Source of the DNA: Deltaproteobacteria bacterium
GTDB taxonomy: Bacteria; Myxococcota_A; UBA796; GCA-2862545
Length of the DNA stretch: 34,988 nt
Direction: 5' to 3'
Assembly: GCA_011376105.1 (NCBI GenBank)
Contig: DRPG01000170.1
Location: 1-34,988 of the forward strand
The notes under the pieces are model-generated. The model saw nothing but the letters and a program-made list of their open reading frames with translations. It was not told where the DNA came from and searched no databases. How positions within the stretch are numbered: the first letter of the stretch is position 1; each line of letters opens with the position of its first letter. Made by a program: the position numbers and the translations under genes. Shown here piece after piece: positions 19,494 to 28,480 of the stretch.

Positions 19494-19988
19494 GTGCTTT
19501 CCCACGAGTACGAAACGATCCTCATTGTCCGCCCCGACATCGAGGACTCGGCCGTCAAGGCCATGGCAGAGAAGTTGGAGGGCCTGCTGTCGGATGGCGG
19601 CGGCCACGTCCTCGATCGCGAGGACTGGGGGAGCCGCAAGCTGGCCTACCCCATCGCAAAGCACCTGCGCGGCCACTACGTCCGCATGAGCTACCTCGCG
19701 CCCGCCGAGATCATCGACGAGCTCGAGCGCCGCATGCGGCTCAACGAGATGGTGGTGCGCTTCATGACGGTCCGCCTCGCGGATGCGGTCGACGTCCCCA
19801 CCCGGGTCGAGGAGGCCGCGGTCCACCGCGCCGCCCGTGAGGAGGAGGAGCGTCGGCGGGCCGCCGAGGCCGCCGCCGCCGCTGAGCGCGAGGCCGCGCT
19901 GGCGACCGAGCACGAGGCCCGCCTCGCGGAGCTCGGGGACGCCAAGCCGAGCGAGCCCGCTCAACCCGACGCGTCTGACGCGAGCTAG
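19494..19988 (+). CDS. rpsF: 30S ribosomal protein S6 with charged Ala/Glu/Arg-rich C-terminal extension
   Basis: [49 protein letters not shown] preceded by GGAGG. Confidence 0.93.
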   Translation: MLSHEYETILIVRPDIEDSAVKAMAEKLEGLLSDGGGHVLDREDWGSRKLAYPIAKHLRGHYVRMSYLAPAEIIDELERRMRLNEMVVRFMTVRLADAVDVPTRVEEAAVHRAAREEEERRRAAEAAAAAEREAALATEHEARLAELGDAKPSEPAQPDASDAS

Positions 19989-19996
19989 GAGACACT

Positions 19997-20440
19997 GTGC
20001 GCGTGATCCTCAAGCAGGAGATCTCCGATCTCGGAGACGCCGGCGACATCATCTCGGTGCGTGCCGGCTATGGACGAAACTACCTCATCCCCCGTGGGCT
20101 GGCGATCCCGGCCTCCGAGGGGAGCGTGCGTGAGCTGAAGCACCACCAGCGCATGGCGGACGCCATCCGCCGCAAGCGGCTGAAGGTGTCGACGGATCTG
20201 GCCGAGCGCCTCGAGGCGACCGCGATCTCCATCCGCAGGAAGACGGGTGAGGACGACAAGCTGTTTGGCTCGGTCACCAACCGTGACATCGCGGACGCCC
20301 TGGCGGCAGAGGGGCTCGAGATCGATCGAAAGCTGATCCATCTCGACGAGCCGATCCGGAACATCGGCCTGTTCACCGTGCCGATCCGGCTGCACCGCGA
20401 CGTGTCGGCCAACGTCCGCGTGTACGTCATCCGCGAGTAG
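19997..20440 (+). CDS. rplI: 50S ribosomal protein L9
   Basis: [37 protein letters not shown]. Confidence 0.96.
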   Translation: MRVILKQEISDLGDAGDIISVRAGYGRNYLIPRGLAIPASEGSVRELKHHQRMADAIRRKRLKVSTDLAERLEATAISIRRKTGEDDKLFGSVTNRDIADALAAEGLEIDRKLIHLDEPIRNIGLFTVPIRLHRDVSANVRVYVIRE

Positions 20441-20526
20441 CGCGGCGGGCGGGGGGGGGAGCCACCCCTCCGCCCCACGGTGCCTTCCTGATACAACAGG
20501 TAGTGTGATCTCGTCTGGGGCCGGTG

Positions 20527-23070
20527 ATGGACCTTCTCGACCGACCGTTTCCGCAGGCGATCGAGGCTGAGCGAGCGCTGCTCGGCGGTCTGCTGCAGCA
20601 ACCCGACCAGCTCTCGACCGTCGGCGAGGCGGTGCAGCCCGATGACTTCTACCGACCCGAGCACGGAGCCCTGCTCAAGCTGCTCCTCGAGATGCATGGT
20701 CGCGGGGAGAGCATCGATCTGGTCACCGTCTCCGATCGGATCACCCGGGAGGGCCAGGCCCAGCGCTTTGGTGGGGTCGCCTATGTGGTGGAGCTGCCCG
20801 AGCACGTCCCCAGCACCGCGAACCTGCCCCACTACGCCGAGGTCATCAAGGACAAGTCCACGCTGCGGGAGCTGATCCGCGCTGCGCGGGAGCTCGCCGA
20901 GCAGGCCTACCTCCAGCCCGAAGACGTCAGTCAGCTGGTCGAGCAGGCCGCCAAGGACTTCACCGGGCTGGGCCGGGGCGGGAGCCGACGCTCCTGGCGT
21001 CAGATCAGCCTGATCGTCGACGAGGAGCTGCTCCGGATCGAGAAGCTCTCCGAGCGCGGCGGCACCACCACCGGAGCCACCACCGGCTTCGTGGATCTCG
21101 ACAAGAAGCTCGCGGGGCTACAGCCCACCGATCTGCTGATCCTCGCCGCCCGGCCCGCGATGGGCAAGTGCCTGGCGGCGGGCTCGGGGATCCTGCTCTC
21201 CGATGGCCGGGTGGTGCCCCTGGAGGAGGTCGTGGCCCGGCGCCGGGCCGATCTGATCCGCCTCGACGACGATCTGCGGCTGCGGCCCGGTCGCGCCAGC
21301 GACTTCATCGACGACGGCATCAAGCCCCGGTTCGAGGTCCGCACCCGCCTCGGGCGTCGGGTGCGCACCACCGCGACCCACCCCTTCCTCACCTTCCGGG
21401 GCTGGCGGCCCCTGGCCGAGCTGAAGGTGGGGCTGAGGATCGCCGTGCCTCGTCGGATCCCTGTCTTCGGGGATCAAGGCGTCGGGCTACAGCGGGCGCG
21501 GCTGCTGGGCTACCTCGTGGCCGATGGCGCCCCCGGGGAGTCAGGCAACGCCGGCCCGGAGCTCTCCCGGGAGCTGACCGCGCTGGTTCAGGAGCTGAGA
21601 GCACCACGATCCTCCTCCTGTGCACACGCACCCTCGCCCGCTGAGCTCCGGGGTGGGGCTGACGAGGCCCTGTTGCGCTGGCTCGGAGGCCACGGGCTGG
21701 CGGTGGCCGGGCCACAGCGCCGGGTCCCCGAGGCGATCCACACCGCGCCCCGCCCAGAGATCGCGGCCTTCTTGAGCCGGCTGTTCGCGATCGATGGCGC
21801 TGCCTCCGTGTCGGCTCCGGGTCGGCCCCGGATCGTGCTGACCTCCTCCAGCGAAGCCCGGGCCCGCCAAGTCCAGCACCTGCTGCTGCGCTTCGGGATC
21901 CTCTCCCGTGTCGAGGCGCTGGAGGGGGAGGGGTCGGGGGGCCCCCCCACCTGGCGGATCGGGATCACCCACCCCGACAGCGTCTGTGCCTTCGCCGAGG
22001 AGATCGGCATCCAGGGCCGTGCCTGTGCCGTCGAGCGCGCCCGCCGGGCCGCTGAGCAGGGGCCGGAAGACGACAGCGACACGTTCCCCGGCGAGATCTG
22101 GGCCCGGATCGATGCAGCCCGTGGCGCCCGCCCCTGGGCGGAGATCTTCGAGATCCTGGGACCCGATCCAGTGGCGAGGGGGGCTCTGTCCCGGGCCGGG
22201 CTGGCTCGGATCGCTGCTCACCTCGGGGATCGGGGCCTGCAGGAGCTGGCGGGGGGCGACGTCTGCTGGGACGAGATCGTCGCGATCGAGGCGATCGGCC
22301 CCGGGCAGGTCTACGATCTGACCGTGGACGAGGTCCACAACTTCGTGGCGGACGACGTCTGCGTCCACAACACCGCCCTGGCGCTGAACATCGCCCAGAA
22401 CGTCGCCCTGATCGAGGAGGTCCCGGTCGGGCTGTTCTCCCTGGAGATGAGCCGGGGCCAGCTGGTGACCCGGATGCTGTGCTGTCACGGCCTGGTGGAC
22501 GCGGGCAGGGTCCGCACCGGGGGCCTCGACACCGAGGACTGGGAGCGCTTCCTGCACGCGTCCGAGCACCTGCGCAAGGCCAATATCCACATCGACGACA
22601 CCCCGGGGCTGTCGATCGGAGACGTCCGGACCCGGGCGAGACGGCTGAAGGCCGAGCACGACAACCTGTCCCTGATCGTGATCGACTACCTCCAGCTGAT
22701 GAAAGGCGACGATCCAAGGAGCCCCCGGGAGCAGCAGATCTCGAGCATCAGCCGGGGGCTGAAGGCCCTCGCCAAGGATCTCGAGTGTTCCGTGCTTGCG
22801 CTGTCTCAGCTCAACCGTGGGGTGGAGAGCCGCCAGGACAAGCGCCCGCTGGTCTCTGATCTTCGGGAGAGTGGTGCCATCGAGCAGGATGCGGATGTCA
22901 TCATGTTCATCTACCGCGACGACTACTACAACCCAGAGTCCCTGGATCGGGGGCTGGCGGAGGTCATCATCGCGAAGCAACGCAACGGCCCTACGGGCAC
23001 GGTGAAGCTGGCCTTCCAGGGTCAGTTCACCCGGTTTGATAACTACCTGGAAGATGATCTCTTGCTGTGA
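20527..23070 (+). CDS. dnaB: Replicative DNA helicase DnaB, interrupted by an intein
   Basis: PQAIEAERALLGGLLQQP; ARPAMGK | intein | TALALNIAQNVAL; DYLQLMKG; LSQLNRGVESRQDKRPLVSDLRESGAIEQDAD; start could also be GTG 20524. Confidence 0.95.
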   Translation: MDLLDRPFPQAIEAERALLGGLLQQPDQLSTVGEAVQPDDFYRPEHGALLKLLLEMHGRGESIDLVTVSDRITREGQAQRFGGVAYVVELPEHVPSTANLPHYAEVIKDKSTLRELIRAARELAEQAYLQPEDVSQLVEQAAKDFTGLGRGGSRRSWRQISLIVDEELLRIEKLSERGGTTTGATTGFVDLDKKLAGLQPTDLLILAARPAMGKCLAAGSGILLSDGRVVPLEEVVARRRADLIRLDDDLRLRPGRASDFIDDGIKPRFEVRTRLGRRVRTTATHPFLTFRGWRPLAELKVGLRIAVPRRIPVFGDQGVGLQRARLLGYLVADGAPGESGNAGPELSRELTALVQELRAPRSSSCAHAPSPAELRGGADEALLRWLGGHGLAVAGPQRRVPEAIHTAPRPEIAAFLSRLFAIDGAASVSAPGRPRIVLTSSSEARARQVQHLLLRFGILSRVEALEGEGSGGPPTWRIGITHPDSVCAFAEEIGIQGRACAVERARRAAEQGPEDDSDTFPGEIWARIDAARGARPWAEIFEILGPDPVARGALSRAGLARIAAHLGDRGLQELAGGDVCWDEIVAIEAIGPGQVYDLTVDEVHNFVADDVCVHNTALALNIAQNVALIEEVPVGLFSLEMSRGQLVTRMLCCHGLVDAGRVRTGGLDTEDWERFLHASEHLRKANIHIDDTPGLSIGDVRTRARRLKAEHDNLSLIVIDYLQLMKGDDPRSPREQQISSISRGLKALAKDLECSVLALSQLNRGVESRQDKRPLVSDLRESGAIEQDADVIMFIYRDDYYNPESLDRGLAEVIIAKQRNGPTGTVKLAFQGQFTRFDNYLEDDLLL
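21169..22371 (+). mobile_element. Intein (~401 aa) with LAGLIDADG-type endonuclease motifs, inserted in the DnaB Walker A loop (GK^T)
   Basis: Starts CLAAGSGILLSDGRVVPLEEV; block B TATHPFLTFRGWRPLAEL; LLGYLVADGA and FLSRLFAIDGA; ends VYDLTVDEVHNFVADDVCVHN then T. Confidence 0.95.
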
Positions 23071-23088
23071 GCGGGTGGTTGCCGGTAG

Positions 23089-23112
23089 AGGACCCTGTGA
23101 ACACAGGATCCT
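23089..23112. terminator. Near-perfect 24-nt inverted repeat after dnaB
   Basis: AGGACCCTGTG-AA-CACAGGATCCT, one C/A mismatch; no U-tract. Confidence 0.35.
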
Positions 23113-23274
23113 GCAGCGGTGTCGACCCGTGGACTACAACTCACCCTGGGCATGGCCTGTGACCACGTTGTGACGCGGCTGATCGAGCAGCCGTCACCTT
23201 GACCTGGGAGCCCAATCCCGGTAGCTAGGTGTCCTGGACTGCTCCTTTGGATACTAGGCCCGCCCACCGTCAGG

Positions 23275-24354
23275 ATGGAATCGATGGACAAAGCCGAGCT
23301 CTTGGCAAGCTTCACTGAGCGTGTCGATCAGTTCGACAGGTACCAGAGCTTCATCTCCAAGGCTCAGGAGCAATCTGGAAAGTTTGCCGCCGCTGTCGTG
23401 GAGAAGGTCGTCGCCGACAACGAGTCAAAGTCGATGGAGGTCGTCAGCGAGCTCGTCCCCCTGATGGCCGACATCGAGGCGATCATCGAGGATCTGCGCG
23501 CTCAACGCGCTGAGGCCCTCGACTCCTCGAAGGAGTCGCAGTTTCGCCTCGAGGAGCTCGAGCTGAGGCTCGCGATCGGCGATCTATCCGAGAAGGACTT
23601 CAACGCTGAGGCGTCCGAGTTCAAGGGTGTGGTCGACTCCACTGAGACCAAGGTCGCCGAGCTCGATGGAGAGCGGGTCCTGTTCGAGGAGGCCCTGTCG
23701 CGCTGGCACGAGCTGGGCACCAGCGCGGGCGTGCTCGCCAACGGTGCCTCGCAGCCCAACGGCGCACACCACGCAGACGATCCAGCGGGGTACGACGACT
23801 ACAGTCATCAACCCGAGCTGGACGCGGATCTCGACTACGAGGCCCAGCCCATGCCAGAGCCCGACATCGTGCTCGAGGCCGATCCCGGCGCTGATCCAAT
23901 CGAGACCTTCGACGTCGCCGGCGACGATCTCGGGTTCGAGGACGCGCTGGTCGACGACAACGCCTTCGAGGTCGATGATCTCGATCTGGTCGAGTCCGAC
24001 AACGAGCTGGATCTCGGCGACTCGGGCTCCGACTTTGCCGATGACAAGGACAAGCCCCGCAGAGCGGTCCTGCTGTACCAGGAGGGCACCGCGGAGGAGC
24101 AGATCTACCCCTTCACCGGGGAGATGATGTCGCTGGGGCGAGGCCGGGACAACGAGGTGCAGGTCAAGAACGACTCAAAGGTGAGCCGATACCACTGCAA
24201 GCTGTATCGCCGGGGCCCAAACTTCTACATCGAGGACAACAAGTCGGCGAACGGCACGCTGGTCAACGGCGAGCTGATCACCGAGCGGCGCCTCTTCGGT
24301 GGAGAGGAGGTCATCATCGGTGAGACCTTCTTCCGGTTCCGGATCCTGGACTAG
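23275..24354 (+). CDS. Coiled-coil protein with acidic linker and C-terminal FHA domain
   Basis: FTGEMMSLGRGRDNEVQVKNDSKVSRYHCKLYRRGPNFYIEDNKSANGTLVNGELI; start may be ATG 23275 or 23284. Confidence 0.88.
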   Translation: MESMDKAELLASFTERVDQFDRYQSFISKAQEQSGKFAAAVVEKVVADNESKSMEVVSELVPLMADIEAIIEDLRAQRAEALDSSKESQFRLEELELRLAIGDLSEKDFNAEASEFKGVVDSTETKVAELDGERVLFEEALSRWHELGTSAGVLANGASQPNGAHHADDPAGYDDYSHQPELDADLDYEAQPMPEPDIVLEADPGADPIETFDVAGDDLGFEDALVDDNAFEVDDLDLVESDNELDLGDSGSDFADDKDKPRRAVLLYQEGTAEEQIYPFTGEMMSLGRGRDNEVQVKNDSKVSRYHCKLYRRGPNFYIEDNKSANGTLVNGELITERRLFGGEEVIIGETFFRFRILD

Positions 24355-24450
24355 CCGGGCAAGCGCCCTGGCCCCGGGAGCCGTCGCTCCTCGTGGGCAG
24401 GAGGATCGCCGCGGAGCCCCGACGGGCCTGCCCGAGTCAGCGGAGGACAG

Positions 24451-24747
24451 ATGGATCTCGAGCGGATCCGGATCGCAGTGCGCCATGATCTACGCTCGCC
24501 CCTCTCGGTGATCGTCGGTCGGGCCGATCTGCTGCTGGAGGGGATGGCGGATCCTCTGACCCCCCGACAACGACACTCGGTGCAGGCGATCCTCCGGGCC
24601 GCTGAGCGGATCCAGGACCTGCTCGACGAGATCGTGGTGCACACCACACCCGACGAGCCACCCGACGAGCTGCCCGACGAGCTGCCCGACGAGCCACCCG
24701 ACGAGCCACCCGACGAGCTGCCCGACGAGCTGCCCGACGAGGGGTGA
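24451..24747 (+). CDS. HisKA (DHp)-only miniprotein with PDE(P/L) repeat tail, no ATPase domain
   Basis: RIAVRHDLRSPLSVIVGRADLLLEGMADPLTPRQRHSVQAILRAAERIQDLLDEIV is an H-box two-helix segment; then PDEPPDELPDELPDEPPDEPPDELPDELPDEG-stop. Confidence 0.7.
   Translation: MDLERIRIAVRHDLRSPLSVIVGRADLLLEGMADPLTPRQRHSVQAILRAAERIQDLLDEIVVHTTPDEPPDELPDELPDEPPDEPPDELPDELPDEG
24649..24741. repeat. 12-bp coding tandem repeat, eight units (last truncated at 9 bp)
   Basis: CCCGACGAG[CCA/CTG] units ordered P,L,L,P,P,L,L,(G). Confidence 0.95.
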
Positions 24748-24910
24748 GCCGCGGGCGGTGGCGATGCCCATGGGCCCGGTGGCTCCTTCCCCCAACCAGG
24801 GCCGGAACGTCCCTCGATCCGGGCCACGGAGAGGATATGCGCCTCGGTCATGTCCATCGACCACCTGGCCCAATACAGGGGTGGGGTGAGGGGCGGGGGG
24901 CGTCGCGGAC

Positions 24911-25516
24911 ATGGCGCGAAGGAAGAACGACAGCTCGAGCCCCATCTACTACACGACCCACCAGGTCGCGGGGTTCCTCGGTGTGTCGTTGCCGACGGTG
25001 GTCAACTGGGTGAACTCGAAGCGCCTTCGGGCCCACCGCACCCCGGGCGGGCACCGCCGGATCGCGCACAACGACATCATCGCGTTCGCCCGGGAGCACG
25101 ACTACCCGCTGGCCCCCGAGCTGCTGAATGCACCAGGGGATCGGGCGCGGATCCTGGTGGTCGACGACGAGAACGACTTCTCGGAGATGGTGCGGGACTA
25201 CCTCGTCATCAAGGGGGACTTCGAGGTGGAGATCGCCGACTCCGGGTTCCAGGCCGGCTTCGCCGTGGCGCGCTTCAAGCCCGATCTCATCCTGATGGAT
25301 CTGCTGATGCCTGACATGGATGGCTTCGAGGTCCACCGGACCCTGCGCAGCGATCCCGACACCCGCCACGTGCCGGTGATCGCCTGCACCGCGTTCCGCG
25401 ATCCCTCGATCAACCAGAGGATCGCAGAGGAGTCCTTCGATGGCTTCGTCGAGAAGCCCCTGAAGCTGGACGCGCTGCTGGAGCTGATCCGGGAGAAGCT
25501 CGGGATCAGCTCCTGA
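24911..25516 (+). CDS. Response regulator with N-terminal excisionase/BldC-type HTH and C-terminal receiver domain
   Basis: YYTTHQVAGFLGVSLPTVVNWVNSKRLRAHRTPGGHRRIAHNDI; REC: ILVVDDEND, DLILMDLLMPDMDG, ACTAF, EKPLK. Confidence 0.9.
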   Translation: MARRKNDSSSPIYYTTHQVAGFLGVSLPTVVNWVNSKRLRAHRTPGGHRRIAHNDIIAFAREHDYPLAPELLNAPGDRARILVVDDENDFSEMVRDYLVIKGDFEVEIADSGFQAGFAVARFKPDLILMDLLMPDMDGFEVHRTLRSDPDTRHVPVIACTAFRDPSINQRIAEESFDGFVEKPLKLDALLELIREKLGISS

Positions 25517-25520
25517 GCCC

Positions 25521-26369
25521 TCAGGAGGGGGGCCTGTCCCACAGGGGAGGGCTCGCCTGGCCGTCCCCGCCCCGGGCCGGGAGCGGCAAGGCTGAGAGCG
25601 GCAGCGGGGGACGATCGGCACGCCTACGCACCCGCACCAGCTCCGCTGCGATCGCCACGGCGATCTCAGCGGGGGTCTCAGCCCCCAGATCGAGCCCCAC
25701 CGGCGCAGACAGCTTGCGGAACAACGCCTCGGGCACACCGGCGGCCCGGTACCGGACGAAGAACCGGGCGACCTTGGCCCGGCTGCCGATCATGCCGATC
25801 CAGGCACAGGTCTTGGGCAGCAGGATCTCGACCAGATCCTGATCGAGCCGGTGATCATGAGTGACGACGAGCCAGTGAGCGTGAGGATCGTCGTCCAGGG
25901 CCCGCGCATAGGCGAGGGGATCCTGGGTGTGGAGGGTGGCGTGGGGAAAGGCCTCGGGGAGCGCCAGCTCATCTCGCTCGTCCACGATGGTCACGTCGAA
26001 GTCCAGCGCGTGCAGCAGCGGGACGGTGGCCCGTGCGACGTGGCCGGCGCCGAACACCACCATCGGGACCCGGCTCTGGATTGGATCGATGTAGACCTCC
26101 ATGCGTCCGCCGCAGCACATGCCCAGATCCTGGGTGAGGTGGACCGCCAGCCGCTCAGGGCGCCCCGCCTCGATCGCTCCGATCGCGGCCCGGCGGGCGC
26201 GGTGCTCGAGCGCACCCCCACCGATCGTGCCCACGATGCTGTCGTCCTCGTAGACCAGCATCCGTGCGCCGCTGGCGCGGGGGGTGGAGCCTCCGACCCC
26301 GATCACGGTCACGAGCGCTGCGCGGCGACCGGTGCGCCGGGCCTCAGCAGCGGCAGCAAACACGTCCAT
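25521..26369 (-). CDS. XdhC/CoxI family protein
   Basis: ALVTVIGVGGSTPRASGARMLV; VGTIGGGALEHRARR; QDLGMCCGGRMEVYIDP; VVFGAGHVARATVPLLHALDFDVTIVDERDE. Confidence 0.9.
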   Translation of the reverse strand: MDVFAAAAEARRTGRRAALVTVIGVGGSTPRASGARMLVYEDDSIVGTIGGGALEHRARRAAIGAIEAGRPERLAVHLTQDLGMCCGGRMEVYIDPIQSRVPMVVFGAGHVARATVPLLHALDFDVTIVDERDELALPEAFPHATLHTQDPLAYARALDDDPHAHWLVVTHDHRLDQDLVEILLPKTCAWIGMIGSRAKVARFFVRYRAAGVPEALFRKLSAPVGLDLGAETPAEIAVAIAAELVRVRRRADRPPLPLSALPLPARGGDGQASPPLWDRPPS

Positions 26370-26456
26370 CCCGCGATCCTAACCTGACGAGCGGCAGGTG
26401 GGCGTCATCGCGAAGCACCGGGTAAGGAAGCGGAGATCTGCGGGTCTCCAGGCGGG

Positions 26457-26758
26457 GTGATCGGGGTGATCGGGGTGATCGGGGTGATCGGGCTGATCGG
26501 GCTGATCGGGCTGAGAAGGGGGCAGGCCCGGGGAGCGCCCTGGGTGTTGTGGGGGCTGGCTGAGGCTCCTCCAGGGCTGCTGGGCCCGCAGGGCTTGCTG
26601 GAGCTGTTGCCGGGGCTGGGCCCGCGCCTGGCGGCTCCGGGGCCGTTGCCGGGGCTGGGCCCGCGCCTGGCGGGTCTGGGGCTGTTGCTGAGCCTGGGGC
26701 CGCTGCTAGGCCCCCTGGGGCCGCTGCTAGGCCCCCTGGGGCCGCTGCTGGGCCAGGA
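26457..26758. repeat. Successive tandem repeats: 9-bp (6 copies), 29-bp (2 copies), 21-bp (~3 copies)
   Basis: (G/C)TGATCGGG x6 at 26457-26510; GTTGCCGGGGCTGGGCCCGCGCCTGGCGG at 26606-26634 and 26645-26673; GGGGCCGCTGCTAGGCCCCCT at 26696-26716 and 26717-26737 plus partial. Confidence 0.92.
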
Positions 26759-28463
26759 GGCCCTCGGTCAGAGCACCCCGGGGCCCATGGAGGCCTGGCG
26801 CTCGGTCGGCCCCCCCGGGATCCGGGATCTGGTGGACGTCGCGATCCATCCCGAGCGTCCAGGCACCTGGGTGGGGATCACCGCCACGGGGGGGGTCTGG
26901 CACAGCCGCGACGCTGGGCTGTCGTGGCACGAGATCCTCGCCCCGATCCCCGGCATGCTGTCCTCCGACGAGGATCGCCTGATCGATGTCGAGGGGCGCC
27001 TCGGGGAGCTCACCGGAGCGCCCGAGCTCCTCGACGGCTCAGATCTGACCGGAGGCGACCTCGAGGCCTACGAGGATGAGCTTGCAGAGCTGGAGGCCGC
27101 GGCCCGGGACGCCGCCGCTCAGCTCCAGTCGGAGCTGGAGGGGGATCCATGGTTCTTGCAGGCCGATCCTGACGAGATCGAGACCCGCCCCCGGGTGCGC
27201 TTCTCCTCCGGAGGGGATCTGCTGGTGGCGCGTCGTGACGGGCTGCTCCGCCAGGACGCTGAGCGCCTCGGGGAGATCCGGGCGTGGTCGGCGCTGCTCG
27301 ACACCCCGGTCACCTCGGTGGCGGAGCTGGGCGGGGCCGACGGACCTGGCTCCTTGGTGATCGGCTCCCCCGGGGGCGTGTTCGGCTCCCTGGGGGCCCT
27401 CGGCCTGGTCCCACTGGTGCCGGAGCTGGAGGGGATCGCGATCCATGATCTGGTGCAGGATCGGGGGCTGTTCATCGCCTCCGACGCGGGCCTGTGGCGG
27501 GTGGTCCCCGGCAGAGCCCCCGAGCAGCTCGCGACCGGGGAGGTGCTCACCGCACGATGGATCGGGGGACGGGGGTCCGACGCCCTGGGGCCCGCCGTGG
27601 TGATCGGGAGATCCCGGGGCCTGGGGCGGATCGAGGGCGTCTCCGGAGCCCCTGAGGTGCAGGTCGCGGCGCTCGCCGGCGTGCGCTCGATCGCGCTCCA
27701 TCCCGACGGAGGCTTGATCGCAGCGTCGCTGCAGGGTGTGTTCCGCTCGACGGACGGGGTGACCTGGGTCCCCTGGGGGCGGGGCCTGGCCGGCGGGATC
27801 GGGGGCGAGGTCCCACGGGTGGTGTCGCGGGGATCGGTGGTGCTGCTGGCCTCCTCTGAGGGGCTTCACCAGCTGGGGGAGCATCGCCCGGACGCGTTGC
27901 TCGTGGGTCCCGTCCCCTGGATCCCGCTGTCGGTGCTGCTAGAGGCCAGCCTCGCCCGCCCCGGGCTGACAGCTCGCCCCGGGACGCGGTGGATCGCCGC
28001 TGTGATGCCGCAGATCACCGCAAGCTACCAGCGCCGCGACGAGCGCGGGAGCGCCTGGGACACCGACAGCTGGACCACACAGGGGGTTCAGGGCTACTGG
28101 CTCGCGGCGATGAGCCTCACCTGGAGGCCGGGCCGGGCGAGCACCTCCTCCGGTGACGATCCGCTCCAGGTCTTCACGATCGGGGATGATCTGGTGGTCG
28201 ACGACGGGATCTCCCCCGCCGTGTTGTTCGGGCGTGTCTCCCGGAGCGCGATCCGGTACCGCGATGAGCTCGCGGCACAGATCAGCGGCCTCTACCGGAC
28301 CCGACAGGCCCTCGCTGCTGGTCGCGCCGATCCTCGGCGGCGCACGCTGCTGCAGCGGGTCCAGCTCCAGCTGCAGCTAGACGAGGTGGAGGCTCAGCTC
28401 GATGCCTTGACCCATGGGGTCGTGAGCGCCCGCGCCGCGACCCATCCTGATCCGATACCTTGA
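26457..28463 (+). CDS. BNR/beta-propeller-like protein (probably exported) with repetitive hydrophobic N-terminus; true start uncertain
   Basis: GVWHSRDAGLSWHEI, GVFRSTDGVTWVPWGRGL repeats; C-term shared with next gene. Start could be internal (e.g. ATG at about 26787). Confidence 0.7.
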   Translation: MIGVIGVIGVIGLIGLIGLRRGQARGAPWVLWGLAEAPPGLLGPQGLLELLPGLGPRLAAPGPLPGLGPRLAGLGLLLSLGPLLGPLGPLLGPLGPLLGQEALGQSTPGPMEAWRSVGPPGIRDLVDVAIHPERPGTWVGITATGGVWHSRDAGLSWHEILAPIPGMLSSDEDRLIDVEGRLGELTGAPELLDGSDLTGGDLEAYEDELAELEAAARDAAAQLQSELEGDPWFLQADPDEIETRPRVRFSSGGDLLVARRDGLLRQDAERLGEIRAWSALLDTPVTSVAELGGADGPGSLVIGSPGGVFGSLGALGLVPLVPELEGIAIHDLVQDRGLFIASDAGLWRVVPGRAPEQLATGEVLTARWIGGRGSDALGPAVVIGRSRGLGRIEGVSGAPEVQVAALAGVRSIALHPDGGLIAASLQGVFRSTDGVTWVPWGRGLAGGIGGEVPRVVSRGSVVLLASSEGLHQLGEHRPDALLVGPVPWIPLSVLLEASLARPGLTARPGTRWIAAVMPQITASYQRRDERGSAWDTDSWTTQGVQGYWLAAMSLTWRPGRASTSSGDDPLQVFTIGDDLVVDDGISPAVLFGRVSRSAIRYRDELAAQISGLYRTRQALAAGRADPRRRTLLQRVQLQLQLDEVEAQLDALTHGVVSARAATHPDPIP

Positions 28464-28480
28464 GACCGCCCGGAGGAACC

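Noticed and set aside
24649-24741. Possible CRISPR-like array
   Set aside because: 12-bp units contiguous, no spacers; coding repeat
24490-24945. Minus-strand ORF LVGQLVGQLVGWLVGWLVG resembling transmembrane repeats
   Set aside because: Simply the complement of the PDE(P/L) 12-bp array; no RBS or family support
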